The notes beneath the pieces were generated by a model. It did not search any database. It was not told the origin of the DNA and worked only from the letters and a program-made list of their open reading frames with translations. A program made the position numbers and the translations under genes. From Deinococcus psychrotolerans (lineage in GTDB: Bacteria; Deinococcota; Deinococci; Deinococcales; Deinococcaceae), in NCBI RefSeq assembly GCF_003860465.1, contig NZ_CP034185.1:1-64000 (forward strand): DNA of 64,000 bases. Direction: 5' to 3'. Numbering within the stretch: position 1 is the first letter of the stretch; each line of letters starts with the position of its first letter. Positions 1-9,329 of this stretch are shown piece by piece.

Positions 1-1719
1 ATGATGAACAAAATCAGGCGAGTGTTGGGGCAGTTGAGACTAAGTTTGCTGTGTGGGAGTCTACTGTGCGGGGCGGCACTGAGTGCACGGACGGCCCCGG
101 TGCCGGGCAGCGCTTTGCCCGACGCTTGGGGTACAGCAGGCAACAAAGTGATCCTCAGCGTGCCGGAGGTGGCAGGCAAACCCGTGACGGTCTCCGGGCT
201 CACCCTCCCCAGCGCGGGCGAGCGGGTCACCGTTACTCTTCCACTGCGCACCCCGCCGGGACGCCTGCGGGTGCAGTTTATCAACGACAGCACCCAGCAA
301 ACCATTACCACCCGCGACATAGAAGTGCTGGCCCCAGAAGCGCAGGGCAATCCCGAGGCGCGGCGAGTGCAACTCTTGATCAGTCCCAAGCTCACGCCGC
401 AGCAAGTCGACGCATTGCTGGCCCGCTTGTTGCCGAGTGTGGGTACGCTCAACTCGCGGGAAACACTACCCGCTCCAGTGAATGTGCCCAAAACGGCAGG
501 GGCTTCGCCTTGCGGCGGCACGTTGGCAGACATCCAATTGGGCGCGGGCATCACGCTGGAAGCAGCTCTTAACCAACTCGCGCAGCAAGGCGGTGATGAT
601 GTCTGGTATCCCGATCCTATTTCTCGCTGGGGTATTGGTACGATCACTCAAGCCTCACTCAGTCCGGCCCAAACTCAGCTCCCGAGCACTCAAACACAAA
701 TTTTTCAACAAAGCTTTCATTACGCCCCCGCGCCTGTGTCGCCAAGAGTGGTGCTGGGCAGTCCGGCGGGTGGCATGGCCGGCGCAGGCGTCACCATAGC
801 CGTACTGGACACCGGATTCAGCCCCCAGCTTGACCCCACCCATGAACTGACCGACAAGCAGGGAGGCCGCTTAGCCCGCGTGTCGCCACCGATCAATGCT
901 CTCGTGCCGTTTGATCCAGCCAATCTCGCGCCTTCGCTGGCCGGGTCACAGGACTTCTGGGAAGGACATGGGACACAGGTGGCTATCTTGGCAGCGGGAG
1001 CGCTCAGCGGCTCGGCCCCTGCTGCGGGCGTGCTGCCGATCAAAGTCTGCTCGGAGGGCGCTGGGCAAGCCAGTTGCAGCACCAAAGACGTGCTGCGCGG
1101 GCTGTGCGTGGCGCTCAGCCAAGTTCCGGCGCAGCAACTCGTCATCAACCTGAGTTTGGGCGGCGCGTCACCGACGGGGGCCATTCACGCGGTTCTCAAC
1201 TGGGCGCAGCTTCAGGGCGCGGTGGTGGTGGCGGCAGGCGGTAATCAGCACCAAGCCAGCAATCCGACCGACCCCGAAGAGTACCCCGCCGCCTTTGCCC
1301 GCTCGCACGCGCCGAGTCAGGCTGCTTTGCCACTCTTGGCGGTGGCCTCCGCCACGCCGCCTACGTGGAGCGCCCGCAGCTTGGTCGCTTCCGCGCTGTG
1401 GCCGGTGTCTGGGTTCAGCACGCGGGGCAGTTACCTCAACATCAGCGCTCCGGGTGAGGCGCTCGATTTGGGCCACGTTCAGCTGTACAGCGGCACCTCG
1501 TTTGCTGCGCCACTGGTCGCGGGCGCGGCGGCGCTGGCACGGCAAGCCAACCCCAACATGACGGCGGCAGCGCTGCGGACGTTCATGCTGTCGGGCGGAC
1601 GGATCATCTCGGGAGCCAGCAGCAATTTACCCACGTCTCAAGGTGCTGTCACTGGCGTCGCTGCGAATCAGGCCGCACTCAATCAGGGTCTGCCGATGCT
1701 GCGGCTGAGCGGGTATTGA
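1..1719 (+). CDS. Secreted subtilisin-like serine protease (S8 family)
   Basis: A 572-aa subtilase, predicted to be exported and to cleave proteins outside the cytoplasm. The first ~30 residues are a signal peptide (basic start, then a Leu/Cys/Ala-rich core). The S8 triad is visible in order: Asp270 in AVLDTGFSP, His323 in GHGTQVA and Ser500 in GTSFAAPLVAG. Residues ~35-240 form a pro-region or N-terminal extension of unknown fold. The frame opens with two ATG codons at base 1, so the upstream ribosome site cannot be seen and a start further upstream cannot be excluded. A strong hairpin terminator follows 45 bases after the stop, so it is probably the last or only gene of its unit. Family and catalytic assignment are secure; the substrate is unknown. 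Confidence 0.93.
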   Translation: MMNKIRRVLGQLRLSLLCGSLLCGAALSARTAPVPGSALPDAWGTAGNKVILSVPEVAGKPVTVSGLTLPSAGERVTVTLPLRTPPGRLRVQFINDSTQQTITTRDIEVLAPEAQGNPEARRVQLLISPKLTPQQVDALLARLLPSVGTLNSRETLPAPVNVPKTAGASPCGGTLADIQLGAGITLEAALNQLAQQGGDDVWYPDPISRWGIGTITQASLSPAQTQLPSTQTQIFQQSFHYAPAPVSPRVVLGSPAGGMAGAGVTIAVLDTGFSPQLDPTHELTDKQGGRLARVSPPINALVPFDPANLAPSLAGSQDFWEGHGTQVAILAAGALSGSAPAAGVLPIKVCSEGAGQASCSTKDVLRGLCVALSQVPAQQLVINLSLGGASPTGAIHAVLNWAQLQGAVVVAAGGNQHQASNPTDPEEYPAAFARSHAPSQAALPLLAVASATPPTWSARSLVASALWPVSGFSTRGSYLNISAPGEALDLGHVQLYSGTSFAAPLVAGAAALARQANPNMTAAALRTFMLSGGRIISGASSNLPTSQGAVTGVAANQAALNQGLPMLRLSGY

Positions 1720-1763
1720 GGCCGAGCGGGTACTGAAAAACGAAATTTGATGTTCGCTACTTG

Positions 1764-1786
1764 CCCCGCTCCGTGCGGGGTTTTTT
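1764..1786 (+). terminator. Rho-independent terminator of the subtilase gene
   Basis: A perfect 6-bp G+C stem (CCCCGC/GCGGGG) with a 5-base loop is followed directly by six T residues, 45 bases after the subtilase stop. Confidence 0.88.
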
Positions 1787-2063
1787 GTTGCCTTGCCGCA
1801 GCGTTCATGGTCGTTCAGGGGTCGTTCAGGGGTGGGTGCGTACCTTGAGTTCAGCAGCAAGCAAGACGAGGTACACAAAAAAGAGCAGCGACTCAGTGAA
1901 GAGTCAAAGGTATCTGCCGATCTCCTTCGCTGCCTGACGGTTTCACCACTTCGCTCTCACGTCCACAGGAGGAAGCCCCATGTCAGACCACGCCGCAGAC
2001 CAAATCACCGCCCGCCAGCGTTTCTTGGCCCGCTCACTCACCCACAACAAGGCAGGTACCACC

Positions 2064-3332
2064 ATGAACAAGACCCTCAAGACCGCCCTCGTTCCCGCCC
2101 TGCTGCTCAGCGCCGCGCTCAGCCTCGCCGGATGCAGCACCACCACGCCGCCGAGCGCCAACCATACGCCGGTTGCCAACTTCACTTTCATGCCCGCCGC
2201 ACTGACCGTCAGCACCACCAACACCAGCAGCGACGCCGATGCGGGCGATACCCTGATGTACGACTGGGATTGGGGCGACGGCAGCCCACATGCCAGCGCT
2301 GCTTCGCCCAGCCACACTTACACCGCCGCCGCCACCTACCCCCTGACGCTCAAAACCACCGACAACCACGGCGCGTCCAATACCAAGACCGTCAACGTCA
2401 CCGTGACCGCGCCAGTAGCAGGAGCGCCGACCATCCTGAGCGTGTCGCCCACCAACGCCTCACTGGGCAACGTCGACAGCACCAGCATGGTCGTGACCTT
2501 CAGCGAGCCGATGGACACCATTTCTACGCAGGCGGCTTATAACTCGGCCTCGGTGGGCATTCGGCAGGCCTTCGGCGAAGTGACCTATTCTTGGTCGCCC
2601 GATCATAAGGTGCTGACGATCATCCCTAATACGCCGCTGAACTACGCCATTGCGCCCGCTGCCGCCAACAACTACACCTACTACATCTCCACGGCAGCCA
2701 AAAGCGCAGCGGGCGTTTTCCTCGCCTCGCAGTACAACACCAGCTTCAAAACCTATGTCAAGCATCTCAACGAGGTGCATTACAGCGACTTCAGCAAAGA
2801 CGCGGGTATCTCGGGCGGCTTTCTGGCAGGCATCTATACCGTCACGCCCCCCGCCCTCAGCATGACCATCGGTGACGACGCTCTCAACAGCACGCAGGCC
2901 GCTTACCTCACCTTCGATCTGAGCAGCTTGCCCGCCAGTGTCCAGCCCGCCAACATGCTGGCCGCCGACCTCAAAGTGACGCCCTCGGCTGCCCCCATCG
3001 GTGCGCCGTACACCACCCTCAATATCGGGCCGAAAATGCTGACGGTGCAGGGCCTGGTCTACGGCAACAGCGTTGACATTACCGAACTGCTGCCGATGAA
3101 CGAACTGGCCAGCAACCTCAACGGCACCATCATGAATGCCGACGTGCTGGGCGAAGTCAAAACAGACTGGATCAACCGCGCCGCGCAGAGCAATCTCTCG
3201 CAGTACCAGTTGCGCTTTGCCCAGATTACTGCCTCGGCGTTTCTTGCCAATCAGGCTTACATCTTCAGCGGCGACCCGCTCAACACCACCAACCGCCCCA
3301 AGCTGACCCTGACCTACCTCGCCGACAACTGA
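2064..3332 (+). CDS. PKD-domain lipoprotein with DNRLRE-like C-terminal region
   Basis: A predicted 422-aa surface lipoprotein. From the ATG at 2064 it begins with a short basic N-region, a hydrophobic core and a lipobox ending LAGC, then a Thr/Pro-rich linker. A PKD domain follows (residues ~35-115, YDWDWGDGS). Next is an Ig-like module resembling SbsA-type repeats (~118-235), and last a C-terminal part with the AYLTFDLSSLP pattern of DNRLRE-type domains. An in-frame ATG at 1980 has a better Shine-Dalgarno (AGGAGG at about 1970) but would put 28 polar residues before the signal peptide. The start at 2064 is chosen on the signal peptide, with a bulged AAGGCAGGT upstream. The next gene is a paralogue in its first ~120 residues. 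Role unknown; adhesive or cell-wall binding is plausible. Confidence 0.8.
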   Translation: MNKTLKTALVPALLLSAALSLAGCSTTTPPSANHTPVANFTFMPAALTVSTTNTSSDADAGDTLMYDWDWGDGSPHASAASPSHTYTAAATYPLTLKTTDNHGASNTKTVNVTVTAPVAGAPTILSVSPTNASLGNVDSTSMVVTFSEPMDTISTQAAYNSASVGIRQAFGEVTYSWSPDHKVLTIIPNTPLNYAIAPAAANNYTYYISTAAKSAAGVFLASQYNTSFKTYVKHLNEVHYSDFSKDAGISGGFLAGIYTVTPPALSMTIGDDALNSTQAAYLTFDLSSLPASVQPANMLAADLKVTPSAAPIGAPYTTLNIGPKMLTVQGLVYGNSVDITELLPMNELASNLNGTIMNADVLGEVKTDWINRAAQSNLSQYQLRFAQITASAFLANQAYIFSGDPLNTTNRPKLTLTYLADN

Positions 3333-3407
3333 GCCTTGTTTGGGTTAAGCCGCTTGCGCCGCATCTGTTCGCCCGCCTCACTCGCCCTCTTCTCTAGGAG
3401 AACCACC

Positions 3408-4694
3408 ATGAACAAATTGTTTTCTGCCGCTGCTGTCCTGACCGCCGTTCTCGGCCTCGCCGCTTGTAATCCCAAGACTCCGCCCGCCGCCAATACTGCG
3501 CCGGTTGCCAGCTTCACCTTCACGCCCGCCAGTGGCCCCGCTGCCCTGAGTGTCAGCACCGACAACACCAGCACCGACGCCGACACCGCCGACACGCTGA
3601 CCTACGACTGGGACTGGGGAGACGGCAGCACCCACGACACCGCCAAGTCGCCCAGCCACACCTACAGCAGCGCCGGAATCTTTACCATTACCCTCAAGAC
3701 CACCGACAACCACGCGGCCTCCAGCACCAAGACGGCCAGCGTGACCGTGACTATGGCCGCGCCTGCTACACCCGCCGAATTTTTCGCCAAAAATAGCGCG
3801 ATTGTTCAGAAACAGACCTTTACGCCGGGAACTGTAGACACCACCCTGACCTTCGCGCAGGGTACTCAGTTGGTGTTCGCCCCCAATTCGGTGCTGGACG
3901 CCAGCGGCAACCCCTACAGCGGCGTGGTCAATGTCAGCGTCCGCGAGATTCAGGACAAGTCGGACATGATCCTGAGCAACGTGCTGACTGTCTCTGTGCC
4001 GACCAACGCTGATCCGGCTCCGCTGGTGTCGGGCGGCATGTTCAACCTGGACATCAAAACGCCAGCGGGCGCAGACCTCAAGATCAATCCGGCGGTAGGG
4101 GTGGGAGCTAAGGTGCCGATCAAAGATGCAAAACTTGACGTAGACCCGAAGATTAAAAATCCGATGCAGCAATTTGTCGGCCAGTCCAACACCTGCGGCG
4201 GTCAGGGAAATGCCGGGCCGATTCGCACTCCTGTCCCGATTCCGGCGGGCGATTCCAGCGTCAATTGGTGTCCGGTGGCGGGCAAGTTCACCATCGACAC
4301 CACCACGCCCCCCGGCTCATATGTCTTCAGCGTGTTCAATAAGGGCTGGATCAACTGCGATTTCTTCTGGAACGATCCCCGCACCAAAACCACCATTCAC
4401 GTTGATTTGGAACCGATCAACGACGCCAACACCATCGTGTTTTTGGTGCCGCAGGGCATCAAAACGGTCATCGCGCTCTACACCAAAGACGGCGCGAATG
4501 CCCGCAAGAGCTACGATAATTCGCTGCCGATTGGCCTCAACGCCGAACTCGTCGCCATCACCTTCAACGCGGGCAAGCAGTATCTGGCCCACAAAACCAT
4601 CACCGTATCGGCTGGCCTCAGCGAGAAGCTCACCTTCTCTGAGGCCACCGACGCACAGATCAAGGCTTACCTGACTTCGGTCAACGGATCGTAA
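3408..4694 (+). CDS. PKD-domain lipoprotein, paralogue of the preceding gene
   Basis: A 428-aa predicted lipoprotein starting at ATG 3408 behind a TAGGAG ribosome site. Signal peptide with lipobox LAAC, then a Pro/Ala linker, then a PKD domain (~35-115) almost superimposable on that of the upstream gene (YDWDWGDGS, LKTTDNHAAS). The remaining ~300 residues differ from the neighbour. They carry a beta-rich block (VSVREIQDKSDMILSN, then LVSGGMFNLDIKTPAG) like domains found in large surface proteins of other Gram-negative phyla. Two Cys residues in the C-terminal part could form a disulfide. The pair looks like a tandem duplication of the export and PKD module with exchanged C-termini. No catalytic motif is visible; surface structure or binding is an inference. 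Confidence 0.8.
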   Translation: MNKLFSAAAVLTAVLGLAACNPKTPPAANTAPVASFTFTPASGPAALSVSTDNTSTDADTADTLTYDWDWGDGSTHDTAKSPSHTYSSAGIFTITLKTTDNHAASSTKTASVTVTMAAPATPAEFFAKNSAIVQKQTFTPGTVDTTLTFAQGTQLVFAPNSVLDASGNPYSGVVNVSVREIQDKSDMILSNVLTVSVPTNADPAPLVSGGMFNLDIKTPAGADLKINPAVGVGAKVPIKDAKLDVDPKIKNPMQQFVGQSNTCGGQGNAGPIRTPVPIPAGDSSVNWCPVAGKFTIDTTTPPGSYVFSVFNKGWINCDFFWNDPRTKTTIHVDLEPINDANTIVFLVPQGIKTVIALYTKDGANARKSYDNSLPIGLNAELVAITFNAGKQYLAHKTITVSAGLSEKLTFSEATDAQIKAYLTSVNGS

Positions 4695-4702
4695 ACCCTT
4701 CT

Positions 4703-4740
4703 CGGCCCCCGCCCAGTCTAAAAGCTGGCGGGAGCCGTTT
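4703..4740 (+). terminator. Probable terminator after the PKD lipoprotein pair
   Basis: A stem of CGGC plus CCCGCC pairs with GGCGGG plus GCCG across an 8-base loop, with one mismatch and one bulge. Only three T residues follow, so termination may be incomplete. Confidence 0.5.
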
Positions 4741-4760
4741 CAGTCCAAGCCGTGGGAGCC

Positions 4761-5111
4761 ATGCTGGCAGCCGCCCTCTCATCCTGTGCGCCAGCCATGA
4801 TGGAGCTGGGCAGTTTGCCGATTACGGTCAGGGGCTAAGCGTATGACGTTGCCGTAAAAGTGCCGCTGGCAGAGTTGACAGATCAAACGCCAGCCAACGC
4901 GTAGGTCATCTTCCCAGACTGCAGCGCGGGCGTACTGGCGACCTTTGTGCGCGAACGTGGGCCAGAGGAAGGCTCGAAGACCTGTCAGGCGGCGCAGAGT
5001 TCCGGGGCGGGCATGACCATCCTGAAAGTGATTGGGGTGGGCTTGGGCGTCGGGCTGATTGCGTTTGTCACGCTCATCTGGGCCATCGTCCCAGGTTTGG
5101 GAACGGGCTAA
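4761..5111 (+). pseudogene. Decayed small membrane lipoprotein gene with two in-frame stops
   Basis: From ATG 4761 one frame reads coherently for 116 codons to TAA 5109-5111, apart from an internal TAA at 4836-4838 and an internal TAG at 4902-4904. The conceptual protein has an export-like start with a lipobox-like LSSC, a soluble middle with two Cys, and a convincing C-terminal membrane helix (GVGLGVGLIAFVTLIWAIV). No indel is needed, so two nonsense changes are the simplest explanation. It fills most of the ~485-bp gap between two lipoprotein genes. Recoding of both stops is possible but unsupported. Function unknown. Confidence 0.6.
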
Positions 5112-5179
5112 GCGCCGCACGTAGCCCACCGTGGACAAGCCGAAGTCAGTTCAGCCCTCACCCCACAAGGAGAACCACT

Positions 5180-5668
5180 ATGCCCACCAAAAAAATGCTC
5201 AAGTTCATCGTTCTTACCTTGCTCGCCTTCCCTTTGCTCGGCAGTTGCGGTTATCCCAACAACGTTGTTCCCCGTCAGCCAATTCCGGCAATTCTGAACA
5301 TGACCTACTCACCAGCGAGCGCCTGTCCCGATATGGCACTGATCAATAAAAGCAGTGAGATTGTGGTGTTTACAGCGTCGGGAGGGGTCACTGGCTACGG
5401 TGCCCAGCAGCTTCAAGTCTACATTCAGCCGGGCAGCGCTCAGGCGCTTGCCACTGCTTTTGCTCCGCCCTACACGCAGCAAACACTGACCAGTAAGGGC
5501 GGCAGCCAGAGCGACACCGGCAACGTGTCGTACTCGCTGGGCGTTCGCTGCTCGGCCACCTCGCCGGAAGTCACCAAGAGCTTCACCCTCCTGGGTGACA
5601 CCACTCACACCCTGACACTCGTAGAAGATTCTGCCGCGCCGGGCGGGGTCACGCTGAGCCTCAACTGA
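5180..5668 (+). CDS. Small lipoprotein of unknown function
   Basis: A 162-aa protein starting at ATG 5180 behind AAGGAG. Lys-rich N-terminus, hydrophobic stretch and lipobox LLGSC at about residue 24 indicate a lipid-anchored periplasmic or surface protein. The mature part is beta-rich, has two Cys (about residues 51 and 132) that could pair, and contains no recognisable motif. It ends 13 bases before the stop of the convergent oxidase gene, with no hairpin between them. I do not recognise the family. Confidence 0.75.
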   Translation: MPTKKMLKFIVLTLLAFPLLGSCGYPNNVVPRQPIPAILNMTYSPASACPDMALINKSSEIVVFTASGGVTGYGAQQLQVYIQPGSAQALATAFAPPYTQQTLTSKGGSQSDTGNVSYSLGVRCSATSPEVTKSFTLLGDTTHTLTLVEDSAAPGGVTLSLN

Positions 5669-5681
5669 AGTTTCTCCCGTT

Positions 5682-6737
5682 TCAGCCGCCCGCCCGCACC
5701 AACTCCGGCCCCAACTGCGCCAAGCTCGTTTTGCCGCACAGGGCCATCGCCAACCGCAGTTCATCTTCCAGCAGTTTGAGGGTGTGAACCACGCCGATCT
5801 CGCCTGCTACGGCTAAGCCCCACAGCGCTGCCCGGCCCAAAAAGACCGCGTTTGCGCCCAGCGCCAGCGCTTTAAGAACGTCGGTGCCGCGCGTAATACC
5901 GCCGTCGAGATAGAGTTCGCACCGTCCAGCCAGCGCCGCGCTGATTTCAGGCAGCATTTCTAGAGCCGTCACCGCCGTATCGAGTTGCCGCCCGCCGTGA
6001 TTGCTGACCCAAACGTGGCAGCCGTGCTCGGCGGCGAGGTCGGCGTCTTGGGGAGTCAAAATCCCTTTAAGCACAATCGGCAAATCGGTCAGGCCGCGCA
6101 GCCACGCCAGATCCTTCCAGTTGAGCGAAGTGTCGAGGAGCGAAACGAAATACTGAAGCGGTTGAGGGTGCTGAGCGCCGATATTCGGCAGGGCCAGTTG
6201 CTCCGGCACCACCATCGGCAAGCGCAGGAGGCGTTCGCGGCGGCCCAGGTAGGCGGCGTCCACCGTCAGCACCAGCGCTCCGGCTCCGGCGGCCTCGGCC
6301 CGCTGCACCAAAGCGCGGCTCACCTCGCGGTCACGGTAAAGGTAGAGCTGAAACCACCATTTTCCCGGCGCGGCCTCGCCCACCTCCTCAATAGTGGAAT
6401 TGCTCAGTGTGCTCAGGGCCATCAGGCTGCCCATGCTGGCGGCGGCGCGGGCGGTGGCGCACTCGGCATCTGGGTGAGCCAGGCCGTGCAGGGCACTGGG
6501 CGCAATGCCGATCGGCAGTTTGAGCGGCGTGCCCAAGACGCTGGTGGTCAGATCGATCTCCGAGATGTCCACCATCACGCGGGGCAGCAGCGACAATTTG
6601 GCATAGGAGGCGCGGTTGGCCGCCACCGTCAGCTCGTCGTTGGCTCCGCCGTCGTAGTAACTCAGGGTGCTGGGAGCAAGCCGCGACTTGGCCGCCGCTT
6701 CTATCTGGGCGAGGTTGTGCAAGTCTGCAAGGTTCAT
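5682..6737 (-). CDS. FMN-dependent alpha-hydroxy-acid oxidase/dehydrogenase
   Basis: A 351-aa (S)-2-hydroxy-acid oxidase of the L-lactate dehydrogenase/glycolate oxidase family, which oxidises L-2-hydroxy acids to 2-oxo acids with FMN. Visible motifs are YYDGGANDE near the start, SNHGGRQLD with the proton-abstracting His and substrate-binding Arg, and the FMN phosphate region LYLDGGITRGTDVLKALALG. The start at 6737 is chosen because AGGAGG precedes it at the right spacing; a longer frame to 6818 adds an unrelated extension. It is divergent, across 62 bp, from an FAD-linked oxidase. The pair may handle both stereoisomers of lactate or glycolate, which is inference. Whether electrons go to oxygen or a respiratory carrier cannot be told. 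Confidence 0.9.
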   Translation of the reverse strand: MNLADLHNLAQIEAAAKSRLAPSTLSYYDGGANDELTVAANRASYAKLSLLPRVMVDISEIDLTTSVLGTPLKLPIGIAPSALHGLAHPDAECATARAAASMGSLMALSTLSNSTIEEVGEAAPGKWWFQLYLYRDREVSRALVQRAEAAGAGALVLTVDAAYLGRRERLLRLPMVVPEQLALPNIGAQHPQPLQYFVSLLDTSLNWKDLAWLRGLTDLPIVLKGILTPQDADLAAEHGCHVWVSNHGGRQLDTAVTALEMLPEISAALAGRCELYLDGGITRGTDVLKALALGANAVFLGRAALWGLAVAGEIGVVHTLKLLEDELRLAMALCGKTSLAQLGPELVRAGG

Positions 6738-6799
6738 CGAGCCTCCTGTAGGGCTTTGTACGCTCAGCATAGCTGCCCAGACGCTAAACTGCTGCCCAG

Positions 6800-8188
6800 A
6801 TGAACAGCCCAGTTCCAAACAGCTCAGCTTTCAGCGAACTGCGTGCCTATTTTGGTGAACGCTTTTCAACCGTACCGGACGTGCTGGAGCAGCATGGCCG
6901 CGATGAGAGCCGCGCCGAGCGCCACTTGCCCGACGCGGTGATTTTTGCCCGCAGCGAAGACGAGGTGCGGCGGGTGATGGCGTCCGCGTCACAGTTTGAG
7001 ATTCCCATCATTCCCTTCGCGGCGGGCAGCAGCTTGGAAGGCCAACTGATTCCGGTGCGCGGCGGGATTTCTTTAGACGTTTCGCAGATGAACACCGTGC
7101 TGGACATCCAGCCGCAGGGCTTTTTGGCAACGGTGCAGGCGGGCGTGACGTATCCGGCGCTCAACCGGCAGGCGCGGCCACACGGCCTGTTTTTTCCGGT
7201 TGATCCGGGCGCGGAGGCCAGTCTCGGCGGCATGGCGGCCACCAACGCCTCGGGTACGGGAGCGGTGCGCTACGGCACCATGCGCGACAACGTGCTGTCT
7301 ATGCGGGCGGTGCTGATCGGTGGAAAAGTGATTCAACTGGGCACTCAGGCCCGTAAAAGCAGCGCCGGATACGACCTGCGCCACCTGCTGATCGGCTCGG
7401 AAGGCACGCTGGGCGTCATCACCGAACTGAGCGTCAAGCTTCACCCACTGCCTTCTGAGTTGGCGGTGCTGCGCTGCCACTTCAGGAGCGTGGAAGCAGC
7501 GGCCCAGTGCGCGGCCAGCGTGATGCAGGCAGGCTTGCAACCCGAGCGCTTGGAGCTGATGGACGAGCGGCAAATGAGGGCCGTCAACTTGCATCAGGGC
7601 ACCCGCTATCCCGAAGCGCCGACCCTCTGGATCGAACTTGCTGCCGCCAGCCGCACGGCGCTGGACGAAGCGCTGGCCCTTTGCGCCGAACTCTGCGCGG
7701 CGGGCGGTGCGGGCGGCGTGGAGCTGGCCCGCAGCGAAACCGAGCGCCAGCAGCTCTGGCAAGCGCGGCACCAAGCCTACTACGCCGCCCGCGCCCTGCA
7801 CCCCGGCCACGCCATGCTCAGCACCGATCTGTGCGTGCCGCTGCACGAACTGGCTCCCACCATCGCCCTGACCCACCGCCTGTGCGCCGAGAACAACCTG
7901 GACGCCAGCTTCGTCGGCCACGTGGGAGACGGCAATTTTCACGTGCTGTTTCACGCTGAGCCGGAAGACGCGGCGACTTGGCAAATGATCGGGCGGGTTT
8001 ATGACCTGATGGTCGCCGCAGCTTTGGCGGTGGGCGGCACTTGCAGCGGCGAACACGGCATCGGCCTGCACAAACGCCGCCACCTCCGCGCCCAACACGG
8101 CGACCTCCTAGAACTGATGCGCGGCATCAAAGCGCTGTTCGATCCGCAAGGCCTGATGAATCCCGGCAAGATTTTCGAGGAAGATTGA
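6800..8188 (+). CDS. FAD-linked oxidase (D-lactate dehydrogenase / GlcD type)
   Basis: A 462-aa flavoprotein of the FAD-binding PCMH/vanillyl-alcohol-oxidase superfamily, in the D-lactate dehydrogenase and glycolate oxidase subunit D branch. The N-terminal FAD domain shows PIIPFAAGSSLEGQ (residues ~68-81) and GSEGTLGVITE. The C-terminal cap shows GHVGDGNFHVLFH, GTCSGEHGIGLHKR and the family-typical end FDPQGLMNPGKIF. The start ATG lies 62 bp from the divergent alpha-hydroxy-acid oxidase start, so the two probably share a control region. Oxidation of D-lactate or glycolate to the 2-oxo acid is the likely reaction; the exact substrate is not decided by sequence. Confidence 0.88.
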   Translation: MNSPVPNSSAFSELRAYFGERFSTVPDVLEQHGRDESRAERHLPDAVIFARSEDEVRRVMASASQFEIPIIPFAAGSSLEGQLIPVRGGISLDVSQMNTVLDIQPQGFLATVQAGVTYPALNRQARPHGLFFPVDPGAEASLGGMAATNASGTGAVRYGTMRDNVLSMRAVLIGGKVIQLGTQARKSSAGYDLRHLLIGSEGTLGVITELSVKLHPLPSELAVLRCHFRSVEAAAQCAASVMQAGLQPERLELMDERQMRAVNLHQGTRYPEAPTLWIELAAASRTALDEALALCAELCAAGGAGGVELARSETERQQLWQARHQAYYAARALHPGHAMLSTDLCVPLHELAPTIALTHRLCAENNLDASFVGHVGDGNFHVLFHAEPEDAATWQMIGRVYDLMVAAALAVGGTCSGEHGIGLHKRRHLRAQHGDLLELMRGIKALFDPQGLMNPGKIFEED

Positions 8189-8275
8189 GCACTGAACTTT
8201 TTGGCGCGCTCTTGCGTAAATAAATGGAAGACCCCCTTTTAGCACTCTCTCTCACTCGCCCCGCTTGAGGTCTGT

Positions 8276-9190
8276 TTGCCCCCGCCCATCACCCCACACC
8301 CCGACGACCCAGTCGAGCTGCACTTTGCGCCGGAAGGCCTCGCCACGCGGCTGCGCTTTGCTCTGCTGGGCCGCCCGCTGATCTGGAGCAGATTGAAGTG
8401 GGCGCAGCGCTTCCCCGAATCGCTGACGCCCGCCCAGCGACTGAACATTCAGCGGACACTCAGCCGCCGCATCCTGGCCCATTTGAAGGTCAAGCTGGAA
8501 CTGCACGGTTTGGAAAACATCGGCCCGACCGCCGCCGTCAAAGGGCCGTATCTGATCGCTTCACTGCATGAAGGCATTGCCGACGTGCCGTGCTTGCTGC
8601 AACTGCCGCTGATGATGCGGTTCGTGGCGCGGCGCGAGATTTTTACCTGGCCTGAGATCGGGCCGGTGCTGAGCAAACTCGGCCATGTTTCGATCAATCC
8701 CGAACATCCGCTGGGCGGCTTCCGCGACCTTTTGCGCGGCGCAGAGGAGATTCTCGGCGGCGGCGAGAGTTTGGTGACTTTTCCGCAGGGAACCATCGCG
8801 GGCATCCAAAGCGACTTTCAGCGCGGCGTGTTTGAAGTGGCCAAGCGGCTGGGTGTGCCGATTTTGCCAGTGGCGCTGACCGGTGCGCACCGCATCTGGG
8901 AGCATCCTTTTGCACCTACACTGCGCTCCGGTGTACGGGTGGGGCTGCGGGTTTTGCCGCCTATCAGCGCCGAAGAAGTGCGGAGCGCCCACCCAGAAAC
9001 CCTGCGCGTCCGCACGCGACGGGCCGTCAAAGCGGCGGCCATGAGCGCCGAGATGCCGCCCGCCCGCTTCTTTGATCCTGAGCGTGACGGCTACTGGGAC
9101 GGTTACAAACTCGATATCGACCCCGACTTTCCCGGCGTAGCGCACCAGATGAGCGACCACCGCGCCGCTTTTTTGAAAGGCACGGCCTGA
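8276..9190 (+). CDS. PlsC-type lysophospholipid acyltransferase
   Basis: A 304-aa acyltransferase of the PlsC/LPLAT superfamily, expected at the inner face of the membrane transferring acyl groups in phospholipid or glycolipid synthesis. The catalytic HX4D box is SLHEGIADVP (His98) and the acceptor-binding FPxGT box is FPQGT (from Phe169). No convincing transmembrane helix is present, so it is probably peripheral. The start is a TTG behind TTGAGG; no in-frame ATG or GTG fits better. It follows the FAD oxidase by 87 bp on the same strand and could be cotranscribed. Specificity is unknown; the C-terminal ~60 residues are not part of the core domain. Confidence 0.82.
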   Translation: MPPPITPHPDDPVELHFAPEGLATRLRFALLGRPLIWSRLKWAQRFPESLTPAQRLNIQRTLSRRILAHLKVKLELHGLENIGPTAAVKGPYLIASLHEGIADVPCLLQLPLMMRFVARREIFTWPEIGPVLSKLGHVSINPEHPLGGFRDLLRGAEEILGGGESLVTFPQGTIAGIQSDFQRGVFEVAKRLGVPILPVALTGAHRIWEHPFAPTLRSGVRVGLRVLPPISAEEVRSAHPETLRVRTRRAVKAAAMSAEMPPARFFDPERDGYWDGYKLDIDPDFPGVAHQMSDHRAAFLKGTA

Positions 9191-9329
9191 GAACGGCAAA
9201 CAGGACGCGGGGCACACGCCTGTCCACACGTCCCAGCGTCGCGGGTAGACTGCTGAGGTAACGACCTTTCCCACGACTTCCATTTTATCTGCCGCGCCCG
9301 TTCTCGGCAGCGCCAGAAGAGGTAAACGC

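Noticed and set aside
1807..1833. Two tandem copies of an 11-bp sequence (GGTCGTTCAGG)
   Set aside because: Too short and isolated to support a regulatory or iteron role.
3378..4172. 264-codon frame on the - strand
   Set aside because: Antisense to the second PKD lipoprotein; composition is that of a shadow frame.
7073..8098. 341-codon frame on the - strand
   Set aside because: Antisense to the FAD-linked oxidase, which has all family motifs.
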